64,000 nt of DNA from assembly GCA_003049465.1 (NCBI GenBank), contig PYSS01000009.1:124001-188000 (forward strand). Direction: 5' to 3'. Below, one piece after another: positions 1-11,646 of this stretch. The notes under the pieces are model-generated. The model saw nothing but the letters and a program-made list of their open reading frames with translations. It did not search any database and had not been told where the DNA came from. The number at the start of each line of letters is the position of its first letter. Position 1 is the first letter of the stretch. A program made the position numbers and the translations under genes. The DNA is from Magnaporthiopsis rhizophila. Lineage: Eukaryota; Ascomycota; Sordariomycetes; Magnaporthales; Magnaporthaceae.

Positions 1-574
1 AAATATCTCCACCGGACAGTGGCTCCCCATTTCCCAGGCCTGTAGATTCGCCAAAACAGCCGCGCCTCGTCTGCCGCCATCACGTCAGCCTTTCTGACGG
101 TCGCACGCAAAAACATCGGCTTCCCCGTCCCTAACGGCGGCCGCCCGTCATGTTGTCCCCGCTTCGTGCCAGGCGACGGGCTTGTGGACCCCCCGTCCCA
201 GACCTCGGTAAACGCGCCTGGCATAGATGGAAGCCGGCACTGGCTATTCAGGGCCGGGCCATTCCACACTCGGTGCCATCTATCGACCACGGCAGTGGGG
301 ATACCAGCACCGCGGAAACGCCTGGTCGGCAAGCTGACAGTCTCACGAAACTCGTGGGGCTAGACTGTACGCTGCTGAGCCCCCAACGGCCGTGCTTATT
401 CTAGCCGCTGATCTTCGCCGGTGGTTATCACTGTGTTCTTTCTTCACCTTGCATCGCCTCCAGTCACTGTCCTTCTCCGTTGTTCTCGTTTACCATCTAA
501 GCCATACGTCCGCGACGTTACGCGAACCATTTCCCCAACTCCACCGCTTTGCCCAACAAAACACCGCCGTGAAC
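1..574. other. 5' flank of the lectin-like gene
   Basis: No supported gene. Short open frames on both strands here begin with non-ATG codons or overlap in several frames, as expected of GC-rich DNA. The stretch probably holds the promoter and 5' leader of the plus-strand gene starting at 575; the last 100 bases are pyrimidine-rich, as is common just upstream of fungal start codons. Confidence 0.5.
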
Positions 575-2257
575 ATGTCTGCTGGGCCGGCGACGCAGCA
601 GCAGCAACCCGAGCATGGCCTGCAACCGCACCCCCACGCGCCACAGCATTATGACCGCACCAGCCACGACCGGGCAGTCAGTCCAAAAGCCCTCCGCGCC
701 GAAGTTTTCGCCCTTGCGAGCTATCCTCAGACTGTAGATTCCGACTACCCCGAGGTAGTCGATGCAGATTATCCCGAGGTTGCTGTTGCAGACTACCCCG
801 AGGCTGTTGTTGTTGTTCCACAGTATCCCGCCCCCGCGACGACGCCGCCAGGAACGGCGCACGACGACTTGTATTTTGCGGAGAAACAGGCCGAGAACGA
901 GCACCCCAGCCCCCGCCGCTTGCTCTATGCCCAAGACCATTACCAACTCCCTAGCCACCCCGAACCCCGTTATTGGCGGCGGCGGAAAAGAGTAATCTGG
1001 CTGCTGGCGGCCGGCGCTGGCGTCGTCGTCACCGCAGTCGTGCTCGGCTGCGTCCTGGGTCTGGTCGTCTTCCGCCGCACCAGCTCTGATAACACCCCGC
1101 CCGCATCACTGTCTGCTCCCCCAGCCACGATGCCGTCGGGCACCAGCAAGTGCACCGCCAACACCATATGCGCAGCGCAAGGGGTTGCAGCCGTCGCGGG
1201 CGGCGACGACCGCGTGCACCTCTTCGCCCGCGCCCCCGACGGCTCCTGGAAGCAGGCGTCGTCGGCGTCCGACGGATCCTACGGCGGCTGGACGTCGCGC
1301 GGCGGCAGTTTCAACGGCGCCCCCGCCGCCATCGCCTGGACCTCGGCGGCTAGCAGCTGGGGTGGCGGCGCGACCGTGTCGCTGCTGGACGTGTCGCCGT
1401 CCAGCCGACGCGTCGTGGTGAAGCACATCGGGCTGCGGCCGCCCGACGGCGCCGCCGCCGTCGCCGCCACGGGGTTCGTCGACCTTAAGAACCCCGCCGG
1501 CGCCCCGACGGAGCTGCCGACTCTGTGCTCGCCGCGTATCGGCCGCATCGACGTGTGGATACGCGGCGGCAGCGCGTCGGCCCTGATGCACAAGCCCGTC
1601 AACAAGGAGACGGACTGGGAGGCCGCCGACGCGTGGGAGACGGCGGGCGCGGGCGATCTGGCCCCGTCGTCGCGGTATGGTGTCGTCTGCCGCGACTCGG
1701 ACAGCTTCCATGATCTTGTCGTCTACGCCAACGGAACCGGGGGGAGCCACTCGGCGTGGCATCGCCAGTACGTCACGCCCGCCTGGACCGACTGGACCGA
1801 CCTGGGCGGCGACTATGCAGCCGGCACGGATCCGGTCCTAATCGAGCTTTCCACGCAGCGGTTTGACTTCTTTGGCCTTGGCAGGGATTCGCGCCTGTAC
1901 CATTGGAGCTGGTCTGCCGGCTCCGGGTACACCAAGGCCGAAAGCCTAGGCAGTGACATGTTCGCCAGCGTGCCCGCCGTGGCCTTGTCTGGGGCAAAAA
2001 AGGACCGGATAGAAGTCGTGGCGGTGGGGAAAGACGACGGGAGGCTCAAACATCTCGGTTTCGCCATCGACGCCCTGGTGGCGTCAGCAGCCAAGTGGGA
2101 GGACCTTGGCGTCGTAGCCAACAGCGCACCGTCACTTGTGAGAAACAAGGCGGGGGAAATAGAGGTTGTTACCACCGCGGTTGACGGTTCTGTTTGGTAC
2201 GCCACAAGCAGTGGTGGCTGGGATAAGCTTGCATGGAGGTCGATACCTGGACTGTAA
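575..2257 (+). CDS. membrane-anchored beta-propeller lectin-like protein
   Basis: Single exon, 560 aa. The frame is open further upstream, but the first ATG is at 575. Residues 1-138 are hydrophilic, Pro/Gln-rich and predicted cytosolic, with an imperfect tandem Asp-Tyr-Pro-Glu-Val repeat at bases about 733-810. A basic RRRKR stop-transfer precedes one membrane segment at about residues 140-164, so the protein is probably type II with its C-terminus outside. The ectodomain shows repeated aromatic blades (for example DSRLYHWSW, DGSVWYATSSGGW, WTDWTDLGG), typical of fucose-specific lectin/PLL-type propellers, which bind sugars on cell surfaces. Sugar specificity cannot be read from the sequence. 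The architecture of a propeller on a membrane stalk is widespread in Pezizomycotina but poorly characterised. Confidence 0.8.
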   Translation: MSAGPATQQQQPEHGLQPHPHAPQHYDRTSHDRAVSPKALRAEVFALASYPQTVDSDYPEVVDADYPEVAVADYPEAVVVVPQYPAPATTPPGTAHDDLYFAEKQAENEHPSPRRLLYAQDHYQLPSHPEPRYWRRRKRVIWLLAAGAGVVVTAVVLGCVLGLVVFRRTSSDNTPPASLSAPPATMPSGTSKCTANTICAAQGVAAVAGGDDRVHLFARAPDGSWKQASSASDGSYGGWTSRGGSFNGAPAAIAWTSAASSWGGGATVSLLDVSPSSRRVVVKHIGLRPPDGAAAVAATGFVDLKNPAGAPTELPTLCSPRIGRIDVWIRGGSASALMHKPVNKETDWEAADAWETAGAGDLAPSSRYGVVCRDSDSFHDLVVYANGTGGSHSAWHRQYVTPAWTDWTDLGGDYAAGTDPVLIELSTQRFDFFGLGRDSRLYHWSWSAGSGYTKAESLGSDMFASVPAVALSGAKKDRIEVVAVGKDDGRLKHLGFAIDALVASAAKWEDLGVVANSAPSLVRNKAGEIEVVTTAVDGSVWYATSSGGWDKLAWRSIPGL

Positions 2258-2284
2258 ATATGGATAGACCATGGTCATATATAT

Positions 2285-2290
2285 AATAAA
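2285..2290 (+). terminator. polyadenylation signal AATAAA
   Basis: A canonical AATAAA lies 28 bases after the stop codon of the lectin-like gene, in the 326-base gap between two convergent genes. Position and context fit a 3' end signal. Confidence 0.5.
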
Positions 2291-2583
2291 AACTGTAAAG
2301 GCACGTAGCTTTGTAACCGGAGTAACATCAGGGCTGAATCTTTGGTGTGCATGTTCAGCGCCCCGTACATCCACTCTCAGCCTTTTTCCTAGTATCATTT
2401 ATCAACTAGGCTGTCAACAGAAAAAACAGGGATTTCGGGATACGTACGGTCCTAAATTAGAGCTTAACATCTCATGCAATTCTCATCATCCCCAAAAAAC
2501 CCCACACCGACCAGTCTGTCAACCGTGCAATTACACACACCCAATCCACCATCCTCCCCGCCTACCTGGTATCATCTACATAA

Positions 2584-4004
2584 CTAGGCAGTAACGCCAT
2601 TGAAAGCAATCAGATTCGGGCTGTCTGTCCCCTCCAGCCCAGTAACCACATCCTTGGTCCCCAGGGCCTTGAGCCGGTCCGTGACGGCCGCGGCGCCGGC
2701 CAAGCCCTCGAGGCTCTTGAGGTACAGCACCAGGCCCGAGACGTGCGGGGTAGCCATGGAGGTGCCGTCGAGCACGTCGTGCTCGGCGTGCGACGACCCG
2801 ATCCAGGCCGACTCGACGGCCACGCCGGGAGCGAACACGTCCACCACGGGCCCGTAGTTGGAGAACCAGGCCATGACGTTGTCGACGTCAATGGCGCCGA
2901 CCGTGATGGCGTTGGGCGCCGAGGCGGGAGAGTACTGCGACGCGTCCCAGGCGCTGTTGCCCGCCGCGGCGACGGTGAGGATGTTGGCTTGGTAGGCGGC
3001 CTCGACAGCGGCGTTGAAGGCCTCGGAGCGACCACCACCTGTTGGGAAAAGGGGGGATGTTAGTAGCCGTAAATCACAAACGGGTTTGTATGTATAATGT
3101 TGGATGTAAAGCAGCGACTCACCCAGGCTCATGCTGATAACGGACTTGGCCTGCCGCCCCTTGGCCGTGATGTCCTTGACCGCCCAGCTGAAGCCGTCGA
3201 GGACGATGGCGGTTGTGGACTGCCAAGCTCAAGGTTAGCCACCAGTCCAGGCTCAGTAAATACGCCCCGAGGAAGCAAAAAAGAAACTCACCGAACCCGT
3301 GTCGAAAACGCGCACGCTGACAATCGATGCCTTCTTGGCGACGCCGTACGTCTTGCCCGCGATGGTGCCGGCGACGTGCGTGCCGTGGCCGATCTTGTCG
3401 ATGAACTGGCTGTTGGGGTAGGCGTTGTAGCCGAGCGTGCCGCGGCCCTCAAACTCGACGTGCTCCGTGTCGAGCCCCGTGTCAATGATGTAGGCGTAGT
3501 GGTCCGCGCCAAGCCCGGCCGGGTCGTAGACGTAGTCTGTGCTGTTGGGCTTGCGGTGCGAGATGCTGCCCAGGCCCCAGGGGGCGCCGGACTGCGTGGA
3601 CACGGTGTAGAGGTCCCAGACCTGGTCGGGCTCCACGAAGGCGACCTTTTTTTTCGATGGTCGGTCAGCATGGTTTGTGTTGGTTGGGGGCAGGAATGCA
3701 ACTTTACCTCGTCACTCTTCTTGATCTCCTGGAGCGTGGCGGCGTCAAACGACCCCGAGTAGGCCGTGAAGCCGTCAAGGTTGAACACCTTGTCGACGCC
3801 CGTGGTGTCCCGCTTGGAGACGCTGCGGCGATGGACGTCGCCGACCCACGAGAGGTGGCTCTCGAACGAGGCCGCGCTGGCCCCTTGCTTCAGCGTGATG
3901 ATGTAGCTGTTGGGCACGACCTGAGTCGCCTGTTTGTCGACCGGAGCGGCCAGAGCAGGGAGCACTGCTGCTAGGTGCAGCGCGAGGGTCTTGAAGCCGA
4001 CCAT
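2584..4004 (-). CDS. secreted subtilisin-like serine protease (S8A, proteinase K type)
   Basis: Four exons: 4004-3708, 3645-3292, 3219-3123, 3038-2584; 400 aa. ATG at 4004 is preferred because the frame extends upstream only to a TTG. The signal peptide is about residues 1-20 (MVGFKTLALHLAAVLPALAA). An inhibitor I9 propeptide follows to about residue 115. The catalytic triad is visible: Asp154 in IIDTGLD, His186 in GHGTHVAGT and Ser343 in GTSMATPHVSG, with the oxyanion Asn in AAGNS. The H-to-S spacing of 157 and the total length match fungal proteinase K-like enzymes. These are extracellular broad-specificity endoproteases for nutrition or host degradation. All three introns have GT donors and AG acceptors, and the joined frame restores the conserved SMSLGGGRSEA segment. 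Confidence 0.93.
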
Positions 4005-6268
4005 GTTGGGCAAAAGAGAGAGGGTTGAGGTGTTTTGCCTTGTAGAACTATAGGGCGATGCTGCTCAGGAGAACGAAGAGAGAAAAGAGGAGGAGGCGCT
4101 TGTTCTGGTGAACGAAACGATCAAGTCATGACGAAGAGGACATGCCCCCTTTTTATCCTCCAAGCGAGCAGCACCCTGGACAAGCGAGAGGCAACCACAC
4201 CATCCCTTTCCCTTTCCCTTGACCGAGGTTCGTATACGCCATCGATATTGCGGATTGCTCGACGTCGACGTGTATGTACCTTTGGGGACCCCCGACCCAA
4301 CGTTGCAAAGCATTTTCGTCGTGCTTGTAAGCCAGATCTTGCGCATGTGAGGGAACGAGATCCCAGCCAGCTTCCTAACCCGGTAAAGGCGCCCGGGCTA
4401 AGCGTGCCAATATTACATGACGGTGAAAAAAACCGGAATCCGCGATGATAAGGAAAACATGTCGTCGGCGGTCAAAGAGGGCAGTGCCAAGGGAAAAGGG
4501 AAGGTGCGAGAGATCGAGGGTGGGGGTCCTGGGATGCATCGGACTATGTGTGTGTGGAAATTTTTTCTTTGTCTTTGTCATGGTCTGGTCTGCTTCTGCT
4601 CGTGTGCTAGTTATCCCAAGTGACGGGTTCCTTGAACGTCGTGGCTGACTGGACGAGAGGCTTCCCTGGCCCGATACCCTCCTCCTCCTCTCCTTCCCGT
4701 CGTGTGTGTCGAGCGCGATAACGGGGAATGGGTCTTGAGGAGCCACGAGGACCGCAAGGACGTGCTGTAGTGTATCAAGAGGGGCGTGCTGCTGCCGGCC
4801 AGTCAGCACACACGCTCGGCAGATGCAAGAATGGCGGGGCCCATTTGCCTGCTTGCTTCGTATCAACAACAAGCAGAAGCAGAGGGAGGGACCTTTTGCC
4901 TCAAAGTGAGATGTTGAGTCGTTGGGCGTCTCTGCCCGCCGCACACACTACGAAATGTTGAGAAATCAATACATATCATCCGGCTAGATCCGAGGCCAAG
5001 GGGTCCAGACCGCCGGCAAAAAACGGTGCTGCCCTGGCAGCTGCGGCCTTGCCCGTTATTTTGCCAATCCTTATTTTACCCGGCCGGTATTGTCTTTTGC
5101 AAGGGGTTTGGCGAGACGCGGAATGCAGCATAAACGAAGGGCGGGACGAAGCAAGCGGGAGGGGAATTGTGTCGCAGGGTGCGAGCAAACGGGCAAATGG
5201 GACCCAAGCAAAAAAAAGACTGGATCGCCATCATTCGGGCAGAAGCATGGTGGCCAGGGATTGGGCCGGAATGGGCGAGCCAACGGGCTGTGCGAGGGTT
5301 GCAATAAAAGCGGCGGCTTATACGTGGGAAGGCGGCATATGATGCAATGGCTCGGTGCGAGAAGGGCAGGTGGTTGTCGATTTAATATATAAAATCGGGC
5401 GCGAATGGTGGCCATGGACTTGCCTCGGGACCGCTTGGATATATTGGCCTCCACCCACACATGGCCGAGAGCTCGCTAGGCTGACCGACCCTGCGCCGTT
5501 CGGCGGCCTTCCCTGTTCTTCGTGCAGATTATTTGCCTGCAACATCCCACGTTGTTGCAGTGAATATGCAGGACGAGATAGCCTGATAAGGACGAGGGGT
5601 TGGACGTTTGTGGTTACCTTTGGATCTTCTAAATAAAGACCCCTCTCTTGCTGGACCACACCTTCTGTAGCGCGCACATAGGCTAGATGTCGTGCTCGCT
5701 CCTTTATACCTTCTTGAAAGAGGCTTGCTGCACGTGTGTGGTACGTCCACGTGCGTTGTGGAACGCGTGAGCTCGCATTTCTGGTCAACATGGATGTGAG
5801 GAGGCACTGAGGCGATGTCGGATCCCAAATGATGAGACGGCTTACCGATCCCTGTGTTCGTCCGGGAGTCAGCGGAGAATTCGAAGCCAAGCGGCTGACA
5901 ACGACTTGGCGTGCTCGCATTCCTTCGTCTGCTTCTTCTTCGCGGCCTTCCTATTCCAGAAGCCAGGGGGCTCGTGTTGATGCTACGCTAGGCGGCCGAC
6001 GGCTGGGAGTGACGCCCAGAGGGCGGAATGCAACGAAAATATTGCAGAATAATGATGCCTGGGCGCGCTGCCAAGACAGATCTTGCGGGTTGTCACGCAA
6101 GTTGAGTCTGGGCTGCATCGGAATGGTTCCGATGGGTGTGTAAGCATATACAAAAATAGCAAAGAAAAAAAAATGTACCCGCGTTCAGAGTGGGAGCCGG
6201 AAATCCTAAAAACACGAAGATGCAGGTAGAACAAACTCGCTTCAGTGCCAGTTCCACTCCCAACCTAG
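4005..6268. other. intergenic region, 2.26 kb
   Basis: No convincing gene. It contains the promoter of the subtilase (a GATAAAAAG element near 4150, about 150 bases upstream of its ATG) and then the 3' flank of the GH2 gene. Several 60-200 codon open frames overlap on both strands, without recognisable domains, good start contexts or splice support. Confidence 0.4.
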
Positions 6269-8699
6269 TCAGGGTTGCCTAATCAGGTTACCTGCTCCAT
6301 CGTCGTCGGCGCCAGCGCTGGTGCCACCGCCGACTTTGCCTCCCCTCCCGGCGGCAGCCGCATAGAGGGCTTGGATGTCTGCTCTCCACTGTTCCTCCTC
6401 GGCGTGCATCTCGCGCCGGTCGTACGTGATCAGCCCGTTAACCTCGCCCTCAACATCCGTGGTCTGGGTCCAGACGGCGCCGCTGCACTCGAAGCGCTCC
6501 GTCTGGTCGCGCAGTTCCGTGAGAAGCTGGTGCGAGCGGTAGTTGTAAGAAGCTTTGTCCTTGTTGATCTCGTACGTCTGATCGATCTGGTCGATGGCCT
6601 GCTTCACGTCCCAGAGGCTATTTGTGGGTGGTATAGCAGATTAGCACAGACATGAGCAGATTAGCACAGACATGAGCAGATTTGACGGATGGTATTGGAG
6701 GTGAAAGAGCAGGCGTACTGTTCAATAGTCGTATTAAGCCCGACACCACCAAACTCTCCCTGGAAGCCGATCCGACTCGGGTCGTGCGGAGGAGATGGGC
6801 GCGAGTAGAAGGGTGTGCCACATTGAGGCGAAGCGTACTTGTGGTTATCCTGTTGTACTCCCGCGTCAGTCTCGGCTCGTGGATGATGCCTGACAAGATA
6901 GGTCGGCAGGTGCGGACTCACCGAGTAGTCGCCAAAGCCATGGTCGGTCCAGCCGGTGACCGAGTTGACCAGCCTGGTCGGATCTAGACTACGGACCATG
7001 TCGGTCAAGGGGCCCTCCGCCGGAGGGTTATTGATCTGTCCCCAACCCTCGTTGTAGATGATCCAGGTGACGATGGAGGGATAACTGCGGTGCTCGGTGA
7101 TCATAAGGGCCAGCTGTCGCTCGAACTGGGCCTGTTGCTCCCCGGTCGCTTGAGGTCTGTCGACGGGGAAAGACGGCATGTCTTGGTACACCATCAACCC
7201 GATCTCGTCGCAGGCCCGATAGAAAAGATCGGGCTCGATCTTGATCTGCGAGAGGAGACAAGGTGCATCAGCCATGGAGGCAGGTCACTGGGCAACATGA
7301 AAAAAAAGTCATGCCAGATATACTCACGTGTTTGCGAACCATGTTGAACCCAAGCCTCTTCAGCAGCTTCAGGTCGAAAACCATAGCCTCGTAGCTGGGC
7401 GGCGTGTGTAGGCCGTCTGGCCAAAACCCCTGGTCAAGAGTGCCAAAGTGAAAGAGGAACTCCCCATTAATCAGCGGCCGCTGGACACCCTGAACGACGC
7501 CGCGCGACACGGTGCGGAAGCCCGTGTAGCTCGTCACCGAGTCGTTGCCGAGCTTGACGGTGATGTTGTACAGATTGGGCGTGTCGGGCCACCACAGGCG
7601 CGGCGAGGCCACATTGAAAGTGAAGGGCTTGTCGGCAACTCCCGAGTGTGAAGCAACCTCGGCGCCGCCAGCCTCTGTTACCGACACGCTGACGCTGGCA
7701 TTGGCTTTACCGGCGCTGTGGACCGTAATGTTGACTGTGATGCGGAGCGGCCGCGGGTACGTACCGGAGGATATGTCAGCTGATCTGCCAACAACCAAAC
7801 GGGTGGGTTCCAGGCGGCGCCTGCCATCCAAACTTACCCTTCCCATCCATGTCTGCCGCGACGTCCAGGGCGGTGATATAGTCGTTGGAGGCGTGTTCCA
7901 GCCACACCGACTGCCACACGCCCGAGCAGGAGCGGTAAAAAATGTGCGAGGGGTTTATAACCTGCTTTCCGGCAGGGACAAGGAAACCCTCTCGGTTGGT
8001 AGGATCATGTACAAACAGGGTCCTACCGCGATGGACGGTGTGAGTAAAACTGAGCACTGCTTCAGAGGAACAAAAGGGAGACACCTACAGGAGATTATTC
8101 CGGTCGTACGAGACATGCTCCGTCACGTCGATGGTGAAACGGAAGTAGCCACCAATGTTGTGGGCGACCTCGACGCCGTTGATAAACACCCTCGCCTCGT
8201 AGTCGACGGCCTCGAAGTTTAACAGGGTTTTGCCGCGGCCTTCCCAACCGCCAGGGACCCTGAAGTTGGTGGCGTACCACATGTATTGGACATCGAGCTC
8301 CTGCAGGCCCGACAGTCCGCTCTCGATGCACGACGGCACAAGGACCTCACGGTCGAGCAGGCCCGAGGGCGGAGCGGCCAGCTCGCCGGTGCCACTGGCG
8401 GCACGCCAGGTCCACAGGCCGTTGAGGGACTTCCATCCGTTATGGCGCACCAGCTGGGGGCGCGGGTACTCGGGCCACGGGTTCGTGCCTACCTTGTAGG
8501 TCCAGTCCGTGTCCAGCGGCGGCTTCTGGACCGCGTAGGGCGTTGGCGTCGGCGTCGGCGTCGGCGTCCTGCTGGGCGGTCTGGGAAATGGAAACGGCAG
8601 CGATGGGAAAGGATTGAACTGCCGGTCGGCTAGCTGCGCCACCGTCCCCATGGGAGCAACGCCGTGCAGCAGGAGGAGGGCGTGCTGTAGGAGGTGCAT
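6269..8699 (-). CDS. secreted glycoside hydrolase family 2
   Basis: Six exons: 8699-8089, 8022-7838, 7779-7328, 7245-6922, 6849-6719, 6617-6269; 683 aa. An N-terminal signal peptide is followed by a proline-rich stretch with a TP repeat (bases about 8541-8570, a GGCGTC microsatellite). Next come a GH2 sugar-binding jelly roll (DVQYMWYATNF), an immunoglobulin-like beta-sandwich, and a TIM barrel beginning near the NMVRKH motif. The predicted acid/base is Glu482 in IIYNEGWGQ and the nucleophile Glu556 in QGEFGGVG. GH2 enzymes cleave beta-galactosides, beta-glucuronides or beta-mannosides; the substrate is not decidable here. Intron 4 is stop-free and 72 nt long, so its retention would keep the frame. 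Intron 5 carries a short tandem repeat. Confidence 0.9.
6635..6682. repeat. 20-bp tandem repeat inside a GH2 intron
   Basis: The unit AGCAGATTAGCACAGACATG occurs about 2.4 times in a row without mismatch. It lies wholly in intron 5 (6618-6718) of the GH2 gene, which makes that intron longer than its neighbours. Perfect identity implies a recent duplication. Confidence 0.9.
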
Positions 8700-9749
8700 G
8701 ATTTACGTCCTGGTACTGCCTTGTAGGCTGCCTAGGATGTGATGTTGAACGCGCCGTCTAGGCTGCAGACATCAAAGGCAAGGCAAAATAAGAGAAGTTC
8801 AGGAAGACAGGCGGTAGAGGTGTCGGAAGGAAGCAATTCAAAGGAGAGGATGAATGGCGCGAACGGGATTCAAGGTGGTTCGGATGGCACGCACGAGCGG
8901 CGGCGCGTGCGACTGACGTCGCAGCGGCAAGCCATCCCCGGCTGGAACAGGGCTGGCGAGCTGGGGGCGGGGGGATCGGCGGTGGGTTCTGCAGCCCCCC
9001 TGGACCGCCCTCGTGCCGTTGCAGTCTGGGCGCCAATGCGGGACAACAGGCCCCGGTCCAGGCCTCGAGCAGCGGGCCGCTGCCTTGCTGCTAAAAGACA
9101 AACGACGCATGCTCGTCATGCGCGTCGCAGACATCGGACCCATCAGTAGAGATCACGAAGTTGTTTCGACCGCTGGAGAGGGGTCAATGGTAAATTGCGA
9201 GATCATGAACTCGGTCGATACAACCCATCGTCGGATGGTTACTGGAACACAAGACCAGAGTTTGATCCTAGATGACCTCATGGCATCTGCGGGGTAGTAG
9301 GCTGGTCGCTGGGAATCCAGGCCGCCAATGCGGGAGGCAGTCGAGCATGTCGTGGCTGCAGCGGTTCCATGGGTCTGCCATTGCGGATGTTTGCCGCGTT
9401 GGCCTGAGATCGTCCCATGGCAGCTCTGCAGGCGACGCCAACAGCATGACGAATGCTTTTTCGCGGTGGACGGCTTGCAACAGGATTGAGCTTTTGGACC
9501 GAGGACACAAGATGGAAGTGGATAGACCAAATCTGGTGTCATCACCTAATCCACAACGTGCCTGCCTCCCGTCTCCCATCTGCACCTTCCAGCAGGGAAA
9601 AGCGCGGGGTTGAGGCCTTGGGCCCACTACATGACCCACTGAAATGTGACAAACCGTCCAGGCCACCACAAAATGGTTTACAGCGACCCATTACGAGCCT
9701 ACACACTCCAATACAACATCCATTGCGACCAAATAAACAAAGCGGCAAT
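8700..9749. other. intergenic region between GH2 and P450
   Basis: About 1 kb holding the GH2 promoter and the 3' flank of the P450. No gene is supported; overlapping open frames on both strands lack domain-like sequence. Confidence 0.4.
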
Positions 9750-11646
9750 CTACCTCGCATCCGACCGAAGCCGCACATGAACCGGCATCCCATCCTTGAG
9801 CTGCGGCACGCCGTGGCGGTTGACATGGTACAGTCGGCTGCCCCAAACCGTGGGCTTTTTAGCCTTCGGACCCTTGTTCCCGCTGTTGTGTCCGGCAGAG
9901 AAAACGGTCAGCGGTGTCCATTTTGAAGAAATCATCAAGAGTCACTCACGTCATCTCGTCCCACTCGTCCCACGCACACTCGACGTCCAACTCGCGCACC
10001 ACAAGCGCCGTGGCCAGCCGCAGCTCCGTCATGGCGAGGAGCTGCCCGACGCAGTTGCGGGGACCCAGCTCGAACGGCCGGTACGCGTTGCGCGGCGGCG
10101 TCGGATATTGCGTGCCGTCGCCATCGCCCGCAGAAAGCCAGCGCTCGGGCGCAAACTCGAGCGGCGACTCGCCCCAACCCGCTCCACGGTGGATGGCGAA
10201 GTTGGCGTCCATCATGATGCACCCTTCGGTCGGGAACTCGACTCCGTGGTAGGGACCCGAGGTCGAAGGGCCGTGCAGGCTGAAACCGGGTCGGCCGGCC
10301 CGCAAAGTGCCGATGTTGGTCTCGAGCCGCATCGTCTCCTTGATGACGGCCGTCGTGTAGACGAGCCCGTTGAGCAGGTGCGGCGACTCGCGGATCCGCT
10401 GGAGCACGCGGTCCAGGCCCGTCGGGTCGTCGTCGTCGTCGTCGTCGTCCTTGCCGTGCGTGCTGCTGTTCTTGGAAATCTGGAGCACCTCGTCCACCTC
10501 GGCGCGCACGCGGGCCAGCGCGCGCGGGTGCTGCGCCAGCATGTTCAGGACGGTGCAGAGCGTGAAGCTGGTCGTCTCGTGGCCCGCAAAGAGCGCATGC
10601 TTGGTTTCGCCCAGCGTCTGCAGTATGCCGTAGCCCGTGTTGCTGGCCTGCTTGCCGTGTTGGTCGACCAGCACGTCGAGCAGCGTCTTTACCCCAGTGG
10701 TATCTGCTGCTGCTGATTTGGATTCATTCTGGCCGCAGCGGTCGAACCGAGCGCGTATGAAGGGAAGGAGGTAGGAGTCCATGACGCGACTGTTGCGCCA
10801 CAACTTCCACCCGCGCAGCGGGCTGTAGATATCATGAAACGTCGAGATGTTGGTGTGGAACCGCAACAGCTTGATCTGGCTGACGAGACTGGCCGACGCG
10901 GGTGTGAGAGTGTCGCCGTCCTGGTCGCCAGCCCGCGCGCCGACGCTGAACCTGTAGATGATGTCGAGCGTCATGCGCGTCGTCAACTCCTGCAGCGCAA
11001 AGACTCCTCCCCACTTCCCGTCCCTGCCCGCCCGCGCCTTGAGCTTTCGCACGAGCACCCCGACCTCGTCCGCCATGCCGGGGACGTGGGCCGCGATGTT
11101 GGCGGCGCTGAAGGCCGGGTTCATGGCCTTGCGTCGCGCCGCCCACACCTCGCCGCCCGCCGCGGCCACGTCGTACTGCCCCGTCAGCGGATGGAACAGC
11201 TGGCTCTGCTGGACCGGGTGGTCCGGGTTGTGGTCCTGCGTGAACTGCGCCGACACGTCGCCGTGCAGGCTGAGCAGGAACGGCGGCGTGAAGGGCCAGA
11301 GGTCGACGTAGAGGGCGGGCGGCATGGGGATGACGTTCGTCCCGGCCGGGAACAGCTCGCGCCAGTGGTCCTGGATCAGCACGCTCATGTAGTTGGGGTG
11401 CGCGTCCGCGGGAAGGTTTGCGGCCATCAACCGCCCCACGACGCCGAGGTGGCCAAAGACCGGGTGGTGCGGGATCATGGGCACGCCCTGCCGCTGCAGC
11501 CGCTGGAACCGCGACCGCACCGCAAAGGCGCGGTACAGGGAGTAGGCCGCGAACGCCGCGAGCAGCAGCGCGCCGGTCCATGCGACCGTGCGGGCCATGC
11601 TGGCGCCTTCCAGCATCCGCAGGACGCCGTCTCGTGCCGCCATCAT
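9750..11646 (-). CDS. cytochrome P450 monooxygenase
   Basis: Two exons: 11646-9950 and 9882-9750; 609 aa. Two ATGs are adjacent at 11646 and 11643. An N-terminal membrane anchor spans about residues 18-44 (WTGALLLAAFAAYSLYRAF). P450 landmarks are the I-helix oxygen-binding motif AGHETTS, the K-helix ExxR in KETMR, and the heme loop FELGPRNCVGQ with the thiolate ligand at Cys532. The second exon supplies the C-terminal strand pair (LYHVNRHGVPQLKDGMP), without which the protein would stop early at 9946. An eight-Asp run comes from a GTC/GAC microsatellite near 10430-10455. It acts on the ER membrane with a CPR partner. It stands alone, with no synthase gene beside it, so secondary metabolism or detoxification are both possible. 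Confidence 0.93.

Noticed and set aside
1106..1762. 218-codon antisense frame inside the lectin-like gene
   Set aside because: Shadow frame created by GC-biased third positions of the real gene.
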